Positions 1 to 7,801 of a stretch of 64,000 bases of DNA are shown piece by piece (the first letter of the stretch is position 1; every line of letters starts with the position of its first letter). A program made the position numbers and the translations under genes. Location: positions 1-64,000 of IMG/VR virus record IMGVR_UViG_3300025030_000003; one strand, given 5' to 3'. Source of the stretch: a virus. Under the pieces are notes generated by a model, which did no database searches, was not told the DNA's origin, and saw only the letters and a list, made by a program, of their open reading frames with translations.

Positions 1-1417
1 AATTTCCGCTACTTGTCCATACTCCTCCAACAACGTCATCTAGGAATCCAAGAGTAGCTAAGTCATTTTGTTCTTCCTCAGTTAATCCATTACTTACAGG
101 TCTTACTTCTACTGAGAGATAACAAGGAGTATTTAAGATAAAAGATTTAGATTCTTTAAATTGTTCTTCTACTATTTTAGTATCGTTTTTAACATTTAAA
201 TATATATTTAATAAAGGCTCTCCTGTAAATTTTTCAGTAACTGCTAGGGTAGTTCCATTTTCTCCCCCAAAGCTTAATCCAGAGTTTTGAGTTCCACATC
301 CAGCTAATAAATCCCTAGCTGTGTTTAAGGCTCCTGAACCTATCCAGATAGTTCCGTTAAATTTTTCAGTAACAGCAGAAGCAGAACCAATACTCCCTCC
401 AAAACATAACCCCGAATTCTGGGTTCCACACCCAGCCATAGAAGTTTTACTTGCATTTAAATTCCAAGATGTTTGAGTTACCCATACTAATCCAGTGAAT
501 TTTTCGGTAGTGGCTAAATAAGTAGTACCATCTGGAGTTCCTCCAAAACATAACCCAGAATTCTGGGTTCCACATCCAGATAAAAAGGCTTTTGCTACTC
601 CCAGATTGCCTGAAGTAGTCCATGTAGAGCCATTAAATTTTTCTGTTATAGCTTGAGTAGTTCCAAATCCAGAACCTAAAGTTCCGCCAAAACTCAATCC
701 AGAATTTTGAGTTCCGCATCCAGCTAATCCTCTTCTAGCAGTATTCAAAGAACCCGTAGCAGTCCACGTAGAACCATTAAATTTTCCAGTAGCTCCCGTC
801 ATAACAGAAGCTGCTATTTGACCCCCAAAACTTAATCCAGAATTTTGAGTTCCACATCCAGATAGATAATCACTAGGAGTTACTAGATTTCCAGTAGCTG
901 TCCAAGTAGAGCCATTAAATTTTTCAGTATATCCAGTAACTCTTTCCCCCCCAAAACTTAATCCAGAATTTTGAGTTCCACACCCTGCTAGTCTTTGTCT
1001 GCCAGTATTTAAGTTACCACTATTAGACCAAACATTTTTTATTAAATTAGTTCCAATAAAATTGGATACATTAAATATTCTATTCCCAGTAGTTGATACA
1101 TAAAATTCTTCATACATATCATTACCGTCAAGAATAGTTGCTGAGAATCCCCCACCACCTCCAGAGCCAGAGTCTATAACAGTCTGCCATCCAGTATTTC
1201 CAGAGCCAGATATTTTCACATATACTAAACCTGTTCCACCTGCATTCTGGTCTTCATATAAAGTACCTATGTTAGCAGTAACAACTCCTTCAGGGGAACC
1301 ACTTCCATATAATATGATAGAATTGAATGCTGAGTATATAGTATCAAAGTTTGAATTAGCTTGTGCTGATTGAGCTAATGTATTACTTGTAAAGTTATAA
1401 GGTTTATTTACTGTCAT
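1..1417 (-). CDS. Kelch-repeat tail/adhesin protein, 3' end cut by window edge
   Basis: Open frame from ATG at 1417 to the window edge, so the C-terminus is missing. It starts MTVNKPYNFTSNTL, then a glycine-rich linker (SGSGGGGG) and about six repeats of roughly 45 residues built on LNTxR..LAGCGTQNSGLSFGG..TEKFNGSTW, the Kelch-like beta-propeller repeat common in phage tail or adhesin proteins. The visible C-terminal part (SVEVRPVSNGLTEEEQNDL) is identical to a segment of the paralogue at 10816-13041. A late-type promoter lies just upstream (1462-1478). Likely a virion surface protein for host binding; the fold is inferred from repeats only. Confidence 0.85.
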   Translation of the reverse strand, partial: MTVNKPYNFTSNTLAQSAQANSNFDTIYSAFNSIILYGSGSPEGVVTANIGTLYEDQNAGGTGLVYVKISGSGNTGWQTVIDSGSGGGGGFSATILDGNDMYEEFYVSTTGNRIFNVSNFIGTNLIKNVWSNSGNLNTGRQRLAGCGTQNSGLSFGGERVTGYTEKFNGSTWTATGNLVTPSDYLSGCGTQNSGLSFGGQIAASVMTGATGKFNGSTWTATGSLNTARRGLAGCGTQNSGLSFGGTLGSGFGTTQAITEKFNGSTWTTSGNLGVAKAFLSGCGTQNSGLCFGGTPDGTTYLATTEKFTGLVWVTQTSWNLNASKTSMAGCGTQNSGLCFGGSIGSASAVTEKFNGTIWIGSGALNTARDLLAGCGTQNSGLSFGGENGTTLAVTEKFTGEPLLNIYLNVKNDTKIVEEQFKESKSFILNTPCYLSVEVRPVSNGLTEEEQNDLATLGFLDDVVGGVWTSSGN

Positions 1418-1461
1418 GTTTTTAACCTTTATATCATAATTAGTATAATTTCATAGTTCAT

Positions 1462-1478
1462 CCTAAATATAATATAAA
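1462..1478 (-). promoter_or_regulatory. Late-type promoter for the truncated tail gene
   Basis: Minus strand reads TTTATATTATATTTAGG, 45 bases upstream of ATG 1417. It matches the other late-type boxes in this window and directly follows a terminator. Confidence 0.55.
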
Positions 1479-1482
1479 AGAA

Positions 1483-1502
1483 ACGAGGGTTTTAACCCTC
1501 GT
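1483..1502 (-). terminator. Intrinsic terminator
   Basis: Perfect 9-bp inverted repeat (ACGAGGGTT/AACCCTCGT) followed on the minus strand by TTCTTTTATATT. It ends the small-gene transcript that starts near 1650 and insulates the tail gene. Confidence 0.75.
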
Positions 1503-1537
1503 AAGAAATATCCTCCAACCGCCCTTCTAGTCGCCTA

Positions 1538-1630
1538 TTATTTACTAGATAAGCCTCTTGATATTAGGTAAGATTCTACATATTTATCTTTTGGTATCTT
1601 TATTGCTTTCTTATTTTTCTTTTTGCTCAT
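1538..1630 (-). CDS. 30-residue basic peptide
   Basis: ATG at 1630 with a strong ribosome site (AAAGGAGATGCAG). The product MSKKKNKKAIKIPKDKYVES... is lysine-rich. It has its own sigma70-like promoter (1657-1685) and terminator, which is why I accept such a short frame. Function unknown. Confidence 0.55.
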   Translation of the reverse strand: MSKKKNKKAIKIPKDKYVESYLISRGLSSK

Positions 1631-1656
1631 CTGCATCTCCTTTAATCTATACTACA

Positions 1657-1685
1657 ATTATAACAGATTTTATCCACCGTGTCAA
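1657..1685 (-). promoter_or_regulatory. Early promoter
   Basis: TTGACA, 17-bp spacer, TGT-TATAAT (extended -10). Drives the 30-residue ORF. Confidence 0.75.
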
Positions 1686-1692
1686 GTATAAT

Positions 1693-2277
1693 CTAAATAT
1701 ATTGCTTAATGTAACAACAATTACATATAGGAAGATATTCTAAATTGTCTCCTTCTATTATATTTACATCTTCCCAGAGTTCACTAGGAAATCCATTTAT
1801 CCTTCTGAGTATTTTGGTAGCTCTCTTATCTCCACAGAAAGGACATTCTGAGAACAATCTAGTTATCCTGTCGGCTCTTTCTATAAACATGTCCATTTTA
1901 TTAAAAGGAGACCCTTTAAAATCAAATTCCAGTCCAGAAGCTATTATGTTTATCTCGTTATCTAAACAATAATTAACAACATCTCTAAAGAAGACTATCC
2001 AATCTGTTATAAACTGTACTTCATCTATATAGATAGTTTCTAATTTATATAAGCTATCACTATTTTCATGTTCTTTTATAACTTTTAAAATATCTCTCGA
2101 GTTATCTATCTTTATCGCTGGGTATTTTAATCCGTTCCTTGAAGTGATAAAACCATCCTCTGTTCTTATATCCACCGAGGGATAAAATACTCTAAACTCT
2201 CCTTCGTCCTCTGATATTTTTTTAATAAGTAACTCACTCTTTCCACTTGCCATTGTTCCCGTAATAATTTCAATCAA
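1693..2277 (-). CDS. tdk: Thymidine kinase
   Basis: Class II thymidine kinase (ATP + thymidine to dTMP), 194 residues, the usual length. The Walker A loop GTMASGKSELL is at residues 7-17, the DEVQFI Walker B segment is near residue 95, and the zinc-binding cysteines are CPFC near residue 144 and CNCC near the C-terminus. The start is TTG, with AAAGGAG supplied by the last codons of the upstream gene, which it overlaps by 4 bases. It probably feeds the dTTP pool for phage DNA synthesis. Confidence 0.93.
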   Translation of the reverse strand: MIEIITGTMASGKSELLIKKISEDEGEFRVFYPSVDIRTEDGFITSRNGLKYPAIKIDNSRDILKVIKEHENSDSLYKLETIYIDEVQFITDWIVFFRDVVNYCLDNEINIIASGLEFDFKGSPFNKMDMFIERADRITRLFSECPFCGDKRATKILRRINGFPSELWEDVNIIEGDNLEYLPICNCCYIKQYI

Positions 2278-2642
2278 TCAACTAACTCCTTTAAGGTCAG
2301 ATATTTATTTCTATAGTCAATTTCACTAAAAATCTTTAGGTCTAAATAATTTAAATCTATTTTGGATAAGTTATTGGATATGAATTTATCCAATAAATGA
2401 TTACGGTTCTCTAAAAAGTTCAGTTTAACTACTGATTCTTGCTGAGAATTATTCCCCCAGTATCTAACTATTAGATAATATCCAGATTTTTTAATTTCTA
2501 TAAAAGATTCAATGTGTTCGCATCTCTCATCGTAGTATTTAAAATCAAAACAATCAAGTATATGCTCTATGTATGAAACTGTTCCTATATCAAGTCTCTT
2601 TAACTCAGTCTTATCCTCACTAAACTTCCAAAATTTTCCCAC
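2274..2642 (-). CDS. Hypothetical protein with MxEL tail (LKELVD)
   Basis: 122 residues, first gene behind the promoter at 2673-2701 and translationally coupled to tdk. The tyrosine-rich central part (YYLIVRYWGNN) looks beta-stranded. The C-terminus is SEIDYRNKYLTLKELVD. No family recognised. Confidence 0.8.
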   Translation of the reverse strand: MGKFWKFSEDKTELKRLDIGTVSYIEHILDCFDFKYYDERCEHIESFIEIKKSGYYLIVRYWGNNSQQESVVKLNFLENRNHLLDKFISNNLSKIDLNYLDLKIFSEIDYRNKYLTLKELVD

Positions 2643-2672
2643 TTGATTTCTTTCGCATTAACTATTATAATG

Positions 2673-2701
2673 ATTATACCACATGTTACCAGTTAAGTCA
2701 A
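2673..2701 (-). promoter_or_regulatory. Early promoter for the tdk operon
   Basis: TTGACT, 17-bp spacer, TGG-TATAAT. Confidence 0.8.
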
Positions 2702-2747
2702 TATTGTTATTTAAACACTTAAAAGTATTGATATTATTGGGTTTACG

Positions 2748-2765
2748 ACTTTATATTATAAGTAC
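2748..2765 (+). promoter_or_regulatory. Late-type promoter, plus strand
   Basis: ACTTTATATTATAAGTAC, 46 bases upstream of the plus-strand glycosidase. The same TTATATTATAAGTA core precedes the only other plus-strand gene (24027-24043). Confidence 0.55.
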
Positions 2766-2810
2766 AATAGGCTAGTAATCTGTTATTTTAATATAAGGAC
2801 AATTGAATAT

Positions 2811-3497
2811 ATGATTAAGAAAATTATTAGCCTAATTATGACTCTAGCATTAGTTCTATTTATCTCTAATCCTATATCATCTTGTGAAAATAGATATAAT
2901 TCTACTATTATTAACAGAGTAAGAGTTCATGTCCTAAGAGCCGATGCTAAAAATATTAAGATTATAAAAGAACAAGGCAAAATAAAATATCTTAGAACGG
3001 TTGTTAAAGAAAATAATGGTTGGGGAGCTATAAATGCTTCCTTTTATAATATGAATAACCGTAGACCCTGTGGACTTTTAATTATAGAGGGCAAGGTTAT
3101 CTCTAAAAATGTGTATAACAGACCCTATATAGTAATAGGAGATAAAACTTATATATCAGATGATAAAAATATAAGTTCAGATGCTAAATTAGCTGTAGGC
3201 GGTGGTAGTTATTTGTTAAAAGACGGTAAAAAATATTTTACCAATAATCATTTTAGCAAACAATTTACTAACTCTGTAGTAAGAAGAACGTGTATAGGTA
3301 TAAATAAAGAAGGGAAAGTTCTCTTAGTTGTTATAAAGGGAGCTAATATTTGGAGATGTGCTAACATCATGAAGAGTCTGGGAGCTACCGATGCAATATC
3401 TTTAGATGGAGGAACTTCTTCACAAATGTATTATGAAGGAAAGTACATAGTAGCATCTAACAGAATAACACCTGTAGTTATTGTTGCTGGATATTAA
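2811..3497 (+). CDS. Exported phosphodiester glycosidase (NAGPA family), probable lipoprotein
   Basis: 228 residues on the plus strand, against the trend of the window. It starts with a basic then hydrophobic signal (MIKKIISLIMTLALVLF) ending in a lipobox-like ISSC at about residues 22-25, so export and lipidation are likely. The rest matches the phosphodiester glycosidase/NAGPA fold: GAINASFYN, a glycine-rich VGGGSYL segment, and the family's most conserved stretch AISLDGGTSSQMYY near the C-terminus. The family removes sugars from phosphodiester-linked glycans; in a phage it could modify cell-surface or wall polymers of the infected cell. The substrate is unknown. Its 3' end overlaps the convergent gene by 20 bases. 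Confidence 0.8.
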   Translation: MIKKIISLIMTLALVLFISNPISSCENRYNSTIINRVRVHVLRADAKNIKIIKEQGKIKYLRTVVKENNGWGAINASFYNMNNRRPCGLLIIEGKVISKNVYNRPYIVIGDKTYISDDKNISSDAKLAVGGGSYLLKDGKKYFTNNHFSKQFTNSVVRRTCIGINKEGKVLLVVIKGANIWRCANIMKSLGATDAISLDGGTSSQMYYEGKYIVASNRITPVVIVAGY

Positions 3498-3780
3498 AAC
3501 ATTCTTCTAAGTTTTTAATAATCCCTCTTCTTTTATTTAACAAGAAATATAAATAATTTAAAATATTAATATCTTCTGATACAATATCCAGTTTTATGGA
3601 TATCTCTAGCATACCTTTATCTGATTTATTATTTTTTAGAGCAAAATAAGTATTCTTTTCATCAGGTTTAACTTTTACTGTTTGATTTTCAATACTTATC
3701 CTCAACTCTGAACAAACTTCGGAGATAATTAAAAAATCAGCCTCACTTAGATTACAGAGAGTTTTCCTGAATTCTGCCAC
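3478..3780 (-). CDS. Hypothetical protein, 100 residues
   Basis: GTG start at 3780; the late-type box at 3807-3822 lies upstream. Product MAEFRKTLCNLSEADFLIIS..., mixed alpha/beta. No family recognised, neither tag seen. Convergent with the glycosidase gene. Confidence 0.65.
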   Translation of the reverse strand: MAEFRKTLCNLSEADFLIISEVCSELRISIENQTVKVKPDEKNTYFALKNNKSDKGMLEISIKLDIVSEDINILNYLYFLLNKRRGIIKNLEECFNIQQQ

Positions 3781-3806
3781 GTATACCCACCACTGTACTA
3801 TTGAAT

Positions 3807-3822
3807 CTAAATATAATATAAA
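3807..3822 (-). promoter_or_regulatory. Late-type promoter
   Basis: TTTATATTATATTTAG on the minus strand, overlapping the stop of the upstream gene and 27 bases before GTG 3780. Confidence 0.45.
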
Positions 3823-4034
3823 TTATTTACAATGAGTAAATCGTGTAGATTTTTACCTAACCCACAATTCCAACAACCAGTATAAGATGTATGTGGGATA
3901 GGAGATTGATTATCTCTAGTACTTATAACATCCTTGACCCTTAATACACAATTAGTATTTATGTTTCTAATAACCTTGAACAATATTGTCTTACAGTTAG
4001 GACAACATAAATAAGAACCTTCATAGATAATCAT
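3807..4034 (-). CDS. Small zinc-ribbon protein
   Basis: 75 residues with two CxxC knuckles, CPNC near residue 12 and CWNC near residue 54, the usual spacing for one structural zinc. ATGA overlap with the upstream gene. Role unknown; could bind nucleic acid or protein. Confidence 0.75.
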   Translation of the reverse strand: MIIYEGSYLCCPNCKTILFKVIRNINTNCVLRVKDVISTRDNQSPIPHTSYTGCWNCGLGKNLHDLLIVNNLYYI

Positions 4035-4621
4035 AATGAACCTCTAAGTTCATTTAACATTTCTACTTTACTTATAAAATCTTTATCTTTTTTATATAAT
4101 TTTTTTAAGTTACTATATTCTAAAAGAGTATCTAAATCAAAGTTAGCTAGATATTTTTCTATGAATTCCTTGGTTAAATCATCTCTTTCGGATATCCAGT
4201 CCCAATCTATTATCGGATGTTTATCCGCCATTAATTTTTCTAATCTATGTAAAGAGGCTCTTTTATTAATACCTCTAACTATATTATTATCTTTCCAAAT
4301 CATTTCAGCTCTGTTTAAAAAATGGTCGAGTATATTATCTGTTAATAGTACAGTATGTTCTATAAGTATATCATATCTCCAATAATCTTTTAACTCTTCA
4401 CATTCAAGTATTTCTTTACTGTAATTTTTTCTTTTTGAGAGTTCCCAAAAATGCAAATAATCCTTATATTTTATAATGAAATCCTCTGGTAGCTTATATC
4501 TCCATTGGCAGGAAATGAAACCCCACATGATATAATGTAGGTTTAAAGTACCGTTGTCCATTTCTTTATAATCTCTAAGAAATCTTTCAGTATATTTATA
4601 CTTATGTCTCTCTGTGTACAT
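4031..4621 (-). CDS. Helical-repeat protein with MxEL-like tail
   Basis: 196 residues. Contains phage-type repeats of the form LxxDFIIKYxDxLxFWELS and WDWISERDDLTKEFIEKY, also seen in the gene at 20995-21561. C-terminus KVEMLNELRGSL is a variant of the tail with extra residues. First gene behind the promoter at 4639-4667. Probably an alpha-helical repeat scaffold; function unknown. Confidence 0.8.
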   Translation of the reverse strand: MYTERHKYKYTERFLRDYKEMDNGTLNLHYIMWGFISCQWRYKLPEDFIIKYKDYLHFWELSKRKNYSKEILECEELKDYWRYDILIEHTVLLTDNILDHFLNRAEMIWKDNNIVRGINKRASLHRLEKLMADKHPIIDWDWISERDDLTKEFIEKYLANFDLDTLLEYSNLKKLYKKDKDFISKVEMLNELRGSL

Positions 4622-4638
4622 AAAAACTCCTTATGTAT

Positions 4639-4667
4639 ATAATAACATAGGGAGTTAAGACTGTCAA
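4639..4667 (-). promoter_or_regulatory. Early promoter inside an inverted repeat
   Basis: TTGACA, 17-bp spacer, TGT-TATTAT. The -10 sits in an imperfect inverted repeat (AACTCCcTATG / CATAaGGAGTT) whose second arm is also the ribosome site of ATG 4621, so it may be an operator or an RNA hairpin that masks the start. Confidence 0.65.
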
Positions 4668-4674
4668 TATTAAA

Positions 4675-5388
4675 TTATTTAATAGTATATTTTCTTAACA
4701 ATTCAGGATTCACTAGCTCTAGCCCAGCAATATGGATAAATTCATTATTAAATATAGTTAATGAATCTTTTATATGATATACTAGTGGTTTATCTTTAGT
4801 TAAATCTATAGTATAGATATCTCTGGAAGGAATTCTACTGGAATGGAATAACAAATCTCCCTCTAAAGTATCCCCTATAAATCTTAAACTAGAATTATCT
4901 ATAGTAGGTTGAATAGGATAGTTTAAATCTAATACATCATTACCTATTATGATAACTCTTTTATTTTCTCTTTTTTCAAAAATGGCTTCTTTAGTTAAAT
5001 TAACTGTTATGTTTATATCCGATAGAATATAGTTCATGAAATGATTATTAATTATAGCAGAAACTTTACTAGAGGCTTCGTTTATTTTTTCCATCCTTGG
5101 AGCTTGCTTATAAATTAATTCATTAAGAACTTCTAAATCACAAGGTAGTTTTATTTTTATAGGTATAAATTTAGTAGTTTTAATATTAATATCTGCTTCG
5201 TGTAACTTAAAAGCAGGGGTATTTTCAGTTATTCTTATCTCTGCTATAAGACTTATAATACTATTATTAATTATATTTCTAAGTACTGCTTCCCCATATT
5301 TCTCTAATTGTGTTTTATAACCACTTGGAGGTAATTCTGATAATTGTTTAAGAAATAATTCTATATGATTTTGCATAGTATTCTCCAA
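4675..5388 (-). CDS. Hypothetical protein, possibly structural
   Basis: 237 residues, sole gene behind a late-type promoter (5405-5421). N-terminus MENTMQNHIELFLKQLSEL is helical; the rest is rich in beta-type isoleucine, leucine and asparagine. No family recognised. Virion association is inferred from the promoter only. Confidence 0.75.
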   Translation of the reverse strand: MENTMQNHIELFLKQLSELPPSGYKTQLEKYGEAVLRNIINNSIISLIAEIRITENTPAFKLHEADINIKTTKFIPIKIKLPCDLEVLNELIYKQAPRMEKINEASSKVSAIINNHFMNYILSDINITVNLTKEAIFEKRENKRVIIIGNDVLDLNYPIQPTIDNSSLRFIGDTLEGDLLFHSSRIPSRDIYTIDLTKDKPLVYHIKDSLTIFNNEFIHIAGLELVNPELLRKYTIK

Positions 5389-5404
5389 TTGAAATTAACT
5401 CTTT

Positions 5405-5421
5405 CATTTAAAATATAAAAT
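5405..5421 (-). promoter_or_regulatory. Late-type promoter
   Basis: ATTTTATATTTTAAATG on the minus strand, immediately after the terminator at 5422-5447 and 17 bases before ATG 5388. Confidence 0.55.
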
Positions 5422-5447
5422 AAGACCCTCTTTAACTGGAGGGTCTT
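5422..5447 (-). terminator. Intrinsic terminator
   Basis: 9-bp stem AAGACCCTC/GAGGGTCTT followed on the minus strand by ATTTTATATTTT. Ends the transcript that starts near 5625. Confidence 0.75.
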
Positions 5448-5625
5448 ATTTAATTCGTATTATCTGGACTCTCCCAGAAGTATTAACCACTAAGGCAGGT
5501 TTCGCACTTTATTAAAATTACTAAAGATAGTATTCGGGTTGTGGGGTTTAGACACCCACGTAATCATAACTATCATCCTTTCAGGTAAACTATAACTCTT
5601 ATAATTCAAATAAAATATATGTATA
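5448..5625 (-). ncRNA. Candidate structured RNA or leader (alternatively a peptide of about 25 residues)
   Basis: This stretch of about 180 bases has its own promoter (5631-5659) and terminator, no long ORF, and is richer in G and C than its surroundings. It holds a hairpin GTGGG/CCCAC around 5541-5559. A short frame with a good ribosome site (CTGAAAGG) could encode MITWVSKPHNPNTIFSN... (25 residues). I cannot decide between a small RNA and a peptide mRNA. Confidence 0.4.
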
Positions 5626-5630
5626 ATTGT

Positions 5631-5659
5631 ATTATCTCATGAAACAGTTAGTTTGTCAA
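5631..5659 (-). promoter_or_regulatory. Early promoter
   Basis: TTGACA, 17-bp spacer, TGA-GATAAT. Confidence 0.65.
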
Positions 5660-5660
5660 G

Positions 5661-5861
5661 TTAAAAATTGTTAAGAAATAAGAGATTTAATTTATCTTGG
5701 GCTTCTAAGAATTCTTTCATTTTCTTTATTTTGAAATCATCTTCATTTAAATGGAACATAGGCTGTTTTATAAAATTCTCAGAAATAGTATATAGCTCAT
5801 TATTTACATCTATTACTCTATTTCTAAATACTTCTTTACTGTCAGTTAGATGTTCGAACAT
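5661..5861 (-). CDS. Hypothetical protein, 66 residues
   Basis: AAGGAGACTTT ribosome site before ATG 5861. Product MFEHLTDSKEVFRNRVIDVNN... is acidic and helical. Second gene of a pair behind the promoter at 6174-6202. Confidence 0.65.
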   Translation of the reverse strand: MFEHLTDSKEVFRNRVIDVNNELYTISENFIKQPMFHLNEDDFKIKKMKEFLEAQDKLNLLFLNNF

Positions 5862-5874
5862 AAAGTCTCCTTGA

Positions 5875-6144
5875 TTAGTCTGTATAAATTAGAACTCTGT
5901 AACATTTTTTAGATTCATTATTAGTATAAGGCTCTACCGTTCCTCCGTAATGTCTAGCCACTAAATCATCAAATTTACACCCGTTATCACAGAAAGCTAT
6001 CAGATTTAATAAGTCTCCATTTAATTTTTCTAATAACTTCTCTTCTGTTCCCCTGTATAAAGTAACATGGTATTCTTTCATGGTTTTATATCTTGAGGGA
6101 ATTCTTTTTATCTTAAGGGAGCCATTTATTTCCGATATCTTCAT
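5875..6144 (-). CDS. Hypothetical protein, 89 residues
   Basis: Basic N-terminus MKISEINGSLKIKRIPSRY, then YHVTLYRGTEEKLL, a likely beta-alpha arrangement. First gene after the promoter at 6174-6202. No family recognised. Confidence 0.7.
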   Translation of the reverse strand: MKISEINGSLKIKRIPSRYKTMKEYHVTLYRGTEEKLLEKLNGDLLNLIAFCDNGCKFDDLVARHYGGTVEPYTNNESKKCYRVLIYTD

Positions 6145-6173
6145 GTATAACTCCTTAACTAATACATATTATT

Positions 6174-6202
6174 AGTATATATTATAATGAAAAGTAATTC
6201 AA
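6174..6202 (-). promoter_or_regulatory. Early promoter
   Basis: TTGAAT, 17-bp spacer, TATACT. Confidence 0.55.
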
Positions 6203-6219
6203 GGGTTTGTTAAGAAGGG

Positions 6220-6498
6220 TTACATAAAAATACGTTGTTTTTTATGTAACATAGTCTTTTCATCTAACTCGTAGAATATTGACCTTCTATAATTTTCTAT
6301 GATATTGGGATATCTATCTTTTAATCTCATTAACTCTATCCCTGTTATGTTTTTTCCATCAGAAGAAAGAGAATTAATCTGGAATCCAAATACTCTAAAA
6401 ATAGGATTTAATATTATTTTAAGAATACTTCTGTGATTACATATATTATAATCACCAGTAACTCCTTTTTTATATATAACTCCTAGATACCATTTCAT
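6220..6498 (-). CDS. Hypothetical protein, 92 residues
   Basis: Starts one base after the stop of the Myb-like gene, so it is probably translated by coupling. A hydrophobic stretch (ILKIILNPIFRVFGFQI) around residues 26-42 may be membrane-associated. No family recognised. Confidence 0.6.
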   Translation of the reverse strand: MKWYLGVIYKKGVTGDYNICNHRSILKIILNPIFRVFGFQINSLSSDGKNITGIELMRLKDRYPNIIENYRRSIFYELDEKTMLHKKQRIFM

Positions 6499-6499
6499 A

Positions 6500-7405
6500 T
6501 TATTTTTTATCCCTTAGCTTATTTTTTAATTTTTCTATTTTACTAGTGTATTTAGTTTCTTGTTTTTCTATCTTAATAGTGTATTTAGTTTCTTGTTTTT
6601 CTATTTTACTAGCGTATTTAGTTTCTTGTTTTTCTATTGCAGTGTTAAATTTATTATCTGCCTTATCAAGTTTTTTTACATAGTTCTCTTTTTCTTTTTC
6701 TAAGTTATTTATAACTTTATTTTTCTTAGTCAAATTTGATTTTAGAGATTTTATTTCTTGGTGTAATTGTTTTTTATCTTTAACATTTACTTTAGATTCT
6801 GTAATTATGCTCCCAGAAACAAATCCCAGATGGATAGCTTTTTGGAATACTTGAGATGGAGTTAATTGAAGTTCCTTCGCTATGGTCTCTACGGTAGCTT
6901 TCGCAGTAACTTTTTCTCTTACTACGTTAAGCTGTTCAGGAGTCCATACATGCCCCCTAGATTTTCTTCTTCCTACGGCACTCTCTGTAGACAGTCTACC
7001 TATTACTGAATTAAGGGGTCTTCCCAAAATTACAGCAATCTCATAATTTGTATAACCGTCTTTCTTAAGAGCTTTTAAAGTATCTATTTCACTATCTTTC
7101 CAAGAATTTTTTAATTGTTGAACTCCCATTACTCCTCTTATTTCCCCACGTTTAGAGGTTATAGCACTGAAGGTTCTATCGGGTAATATTTTCATTAGTT
7201 CAAAAACAGACATTCTAGGATTAGTTTTTACGACATCTAATTCTTCATCTGTCCATTTGTCAAAAGAACTTCCTCTATATAATACTTTTATCTTTTCTAA
7301 TATCTGGTCTTCCGTTCTTTCTGGAAGTAGTTTTTTCAGAGTTATTAATGTACTGTCCATATTTTGTTTTAATAATTCTGTTTCTTGTTTAGTCCATTTT
7401 TTCAT
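6500..7405 (-). CDS. Four-repeat Myb/SANT-like DNA-binding protein with coiled-coil tail
   Basis: Start chosen at ATG 7405 (AAGGAGG upstream; longer frames reach into the promoter). Residues about 1-190 hold four tryptophan-led repeats: WTKQETELLKQN, WTDEELDVVKTN, SWKDSEIDTLKAL and WTPEQLNVVREK, each followed by a second helix resembling Myb/SANT or helix-turn-helix modules (for example NYEIAVILGRPLNSVIGRL). The C-terminus is a long charged coiled coil with near-identical 11-residue repeats EKQETKYxxKI. Probably an oligomeric DNA-binding or transcription-control protein. Four tandem repeats plus a hendecad coil is unusual for a phage. Confidence 0.78.
   Translation of the reverse strand: MKKWTKQETELLKQNMDSTLITLKKLLPERTEDQILEKIKVLYRGSSFDKWTDEELDVVKTNPRMSVFELMKILPDRTFSAITSKRGEIRGVMGVQQLKNSWKDSEIDTLKALKKDGYTNYEIAVILGRPLNSVIGRLSTESAVGRRKSRGHVWTPEQLNVVREKVTAKATVETIAKELQLTPSQVFQKAIHLGFVSGSIITESKVNVKDKKQLHQEIKSLKSNLTKKNKVINNLEKEKENYVKKLDKADNKFNTAIEKQETKYASKIEKQETKYTIKIEKQETKYTSKIEKLKNKLRDKK
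6535..6645 (-). repeat. 33-bp tandem repeat coding for 11-residue coiled-coil units
   Basis: About three copies of a 33-bp unit containing TTTAGTTTCTTGTTTTTCTA (plus strand), in frame in the Myb-like gene. Copy-number change would lengthen or shorten the coiled coil without a frameshift. Confidence 0.8.
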
Positions 7406-7439
7406 AAAAATAATATTCCTCCTTTTTAATACTATCATA

Positions 7440-7468
7440 ATTTTAGCACGGTATATATAAATATTCAA
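7440..7468 (-). promoter_or_regulatory. Early promoter
   Basis: TTGAAT, 17-bp spacer, TGC-TAAAAT, ahead of the Myb-like gene. Confidence 0.55.
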
Positions 7469-7495
7469 TAGTTTGTAACAAAACATTTACATACC

Positions 7496-7527
7496 AAAAA
7501 AACCCGCTTATTTTAACATAAGGGGTT
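7496..7527 (-). terminator. Intrinsic terminator
   Basis: Inverted repeat AACCCgCTTAT/ATAAGGGGTT with one bulge, followed on the minus strand by a T run. Ends the late unit 8082-7567. Confidence 0.7.
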
Positions 7528-7566
7528 TCTTAGAGCTAAGATATACCGATTTATATAGTAGGTACT

Positions 7567-7797
7567 CTAGTGTTTATCCACATCCATTTTCTTTTCCATG
7601 TCTTCAAGGTAGTCGTAGTATCTACTATTCTCCTTCAAGTGAGCTTTAGCAATAGCTTTAGCTATATCGGGATGATTAGTATGTTCACTTTCTACCTCTA
7701 TCCCTTTTTTCAATTGACCTTCATCAAAATCAGAATCTGGGTCTTGACTATGTTTCAACAGTTTAACCAATTCTGTTATTTTATCCATTTTACCCAT
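7567..7797 (-). CDS. DUF5661-like phage protein
   Basis: 76 residues. Central FDEGQLKKGIEVESEHT followed by AKAIAKAHLKEN..YYDYLEDMEKKM matches my recollection of a small conserved phage family (DUF5661). Function unknown. Last gene of a late unit with a membrane peptide and a zinc ribbon. Confidence 0.7.
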   Translation of the reverse strand: MGKMDKITELVKLLKHSQDPDSDFDEGQLKKGIEVESEHTNHPDIAKAIAKAHLKENSRYYDYLEDMEKKMDVDKH

Positions 7798-7801
7798 AGT
7801 A

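Noticed and set aside
2643-2810. Divergent regulatory switch of lambda type
   Set aside because: Promoters point both ways, but no repressor gene or shared operators are visible; one is early-type and one late-type.
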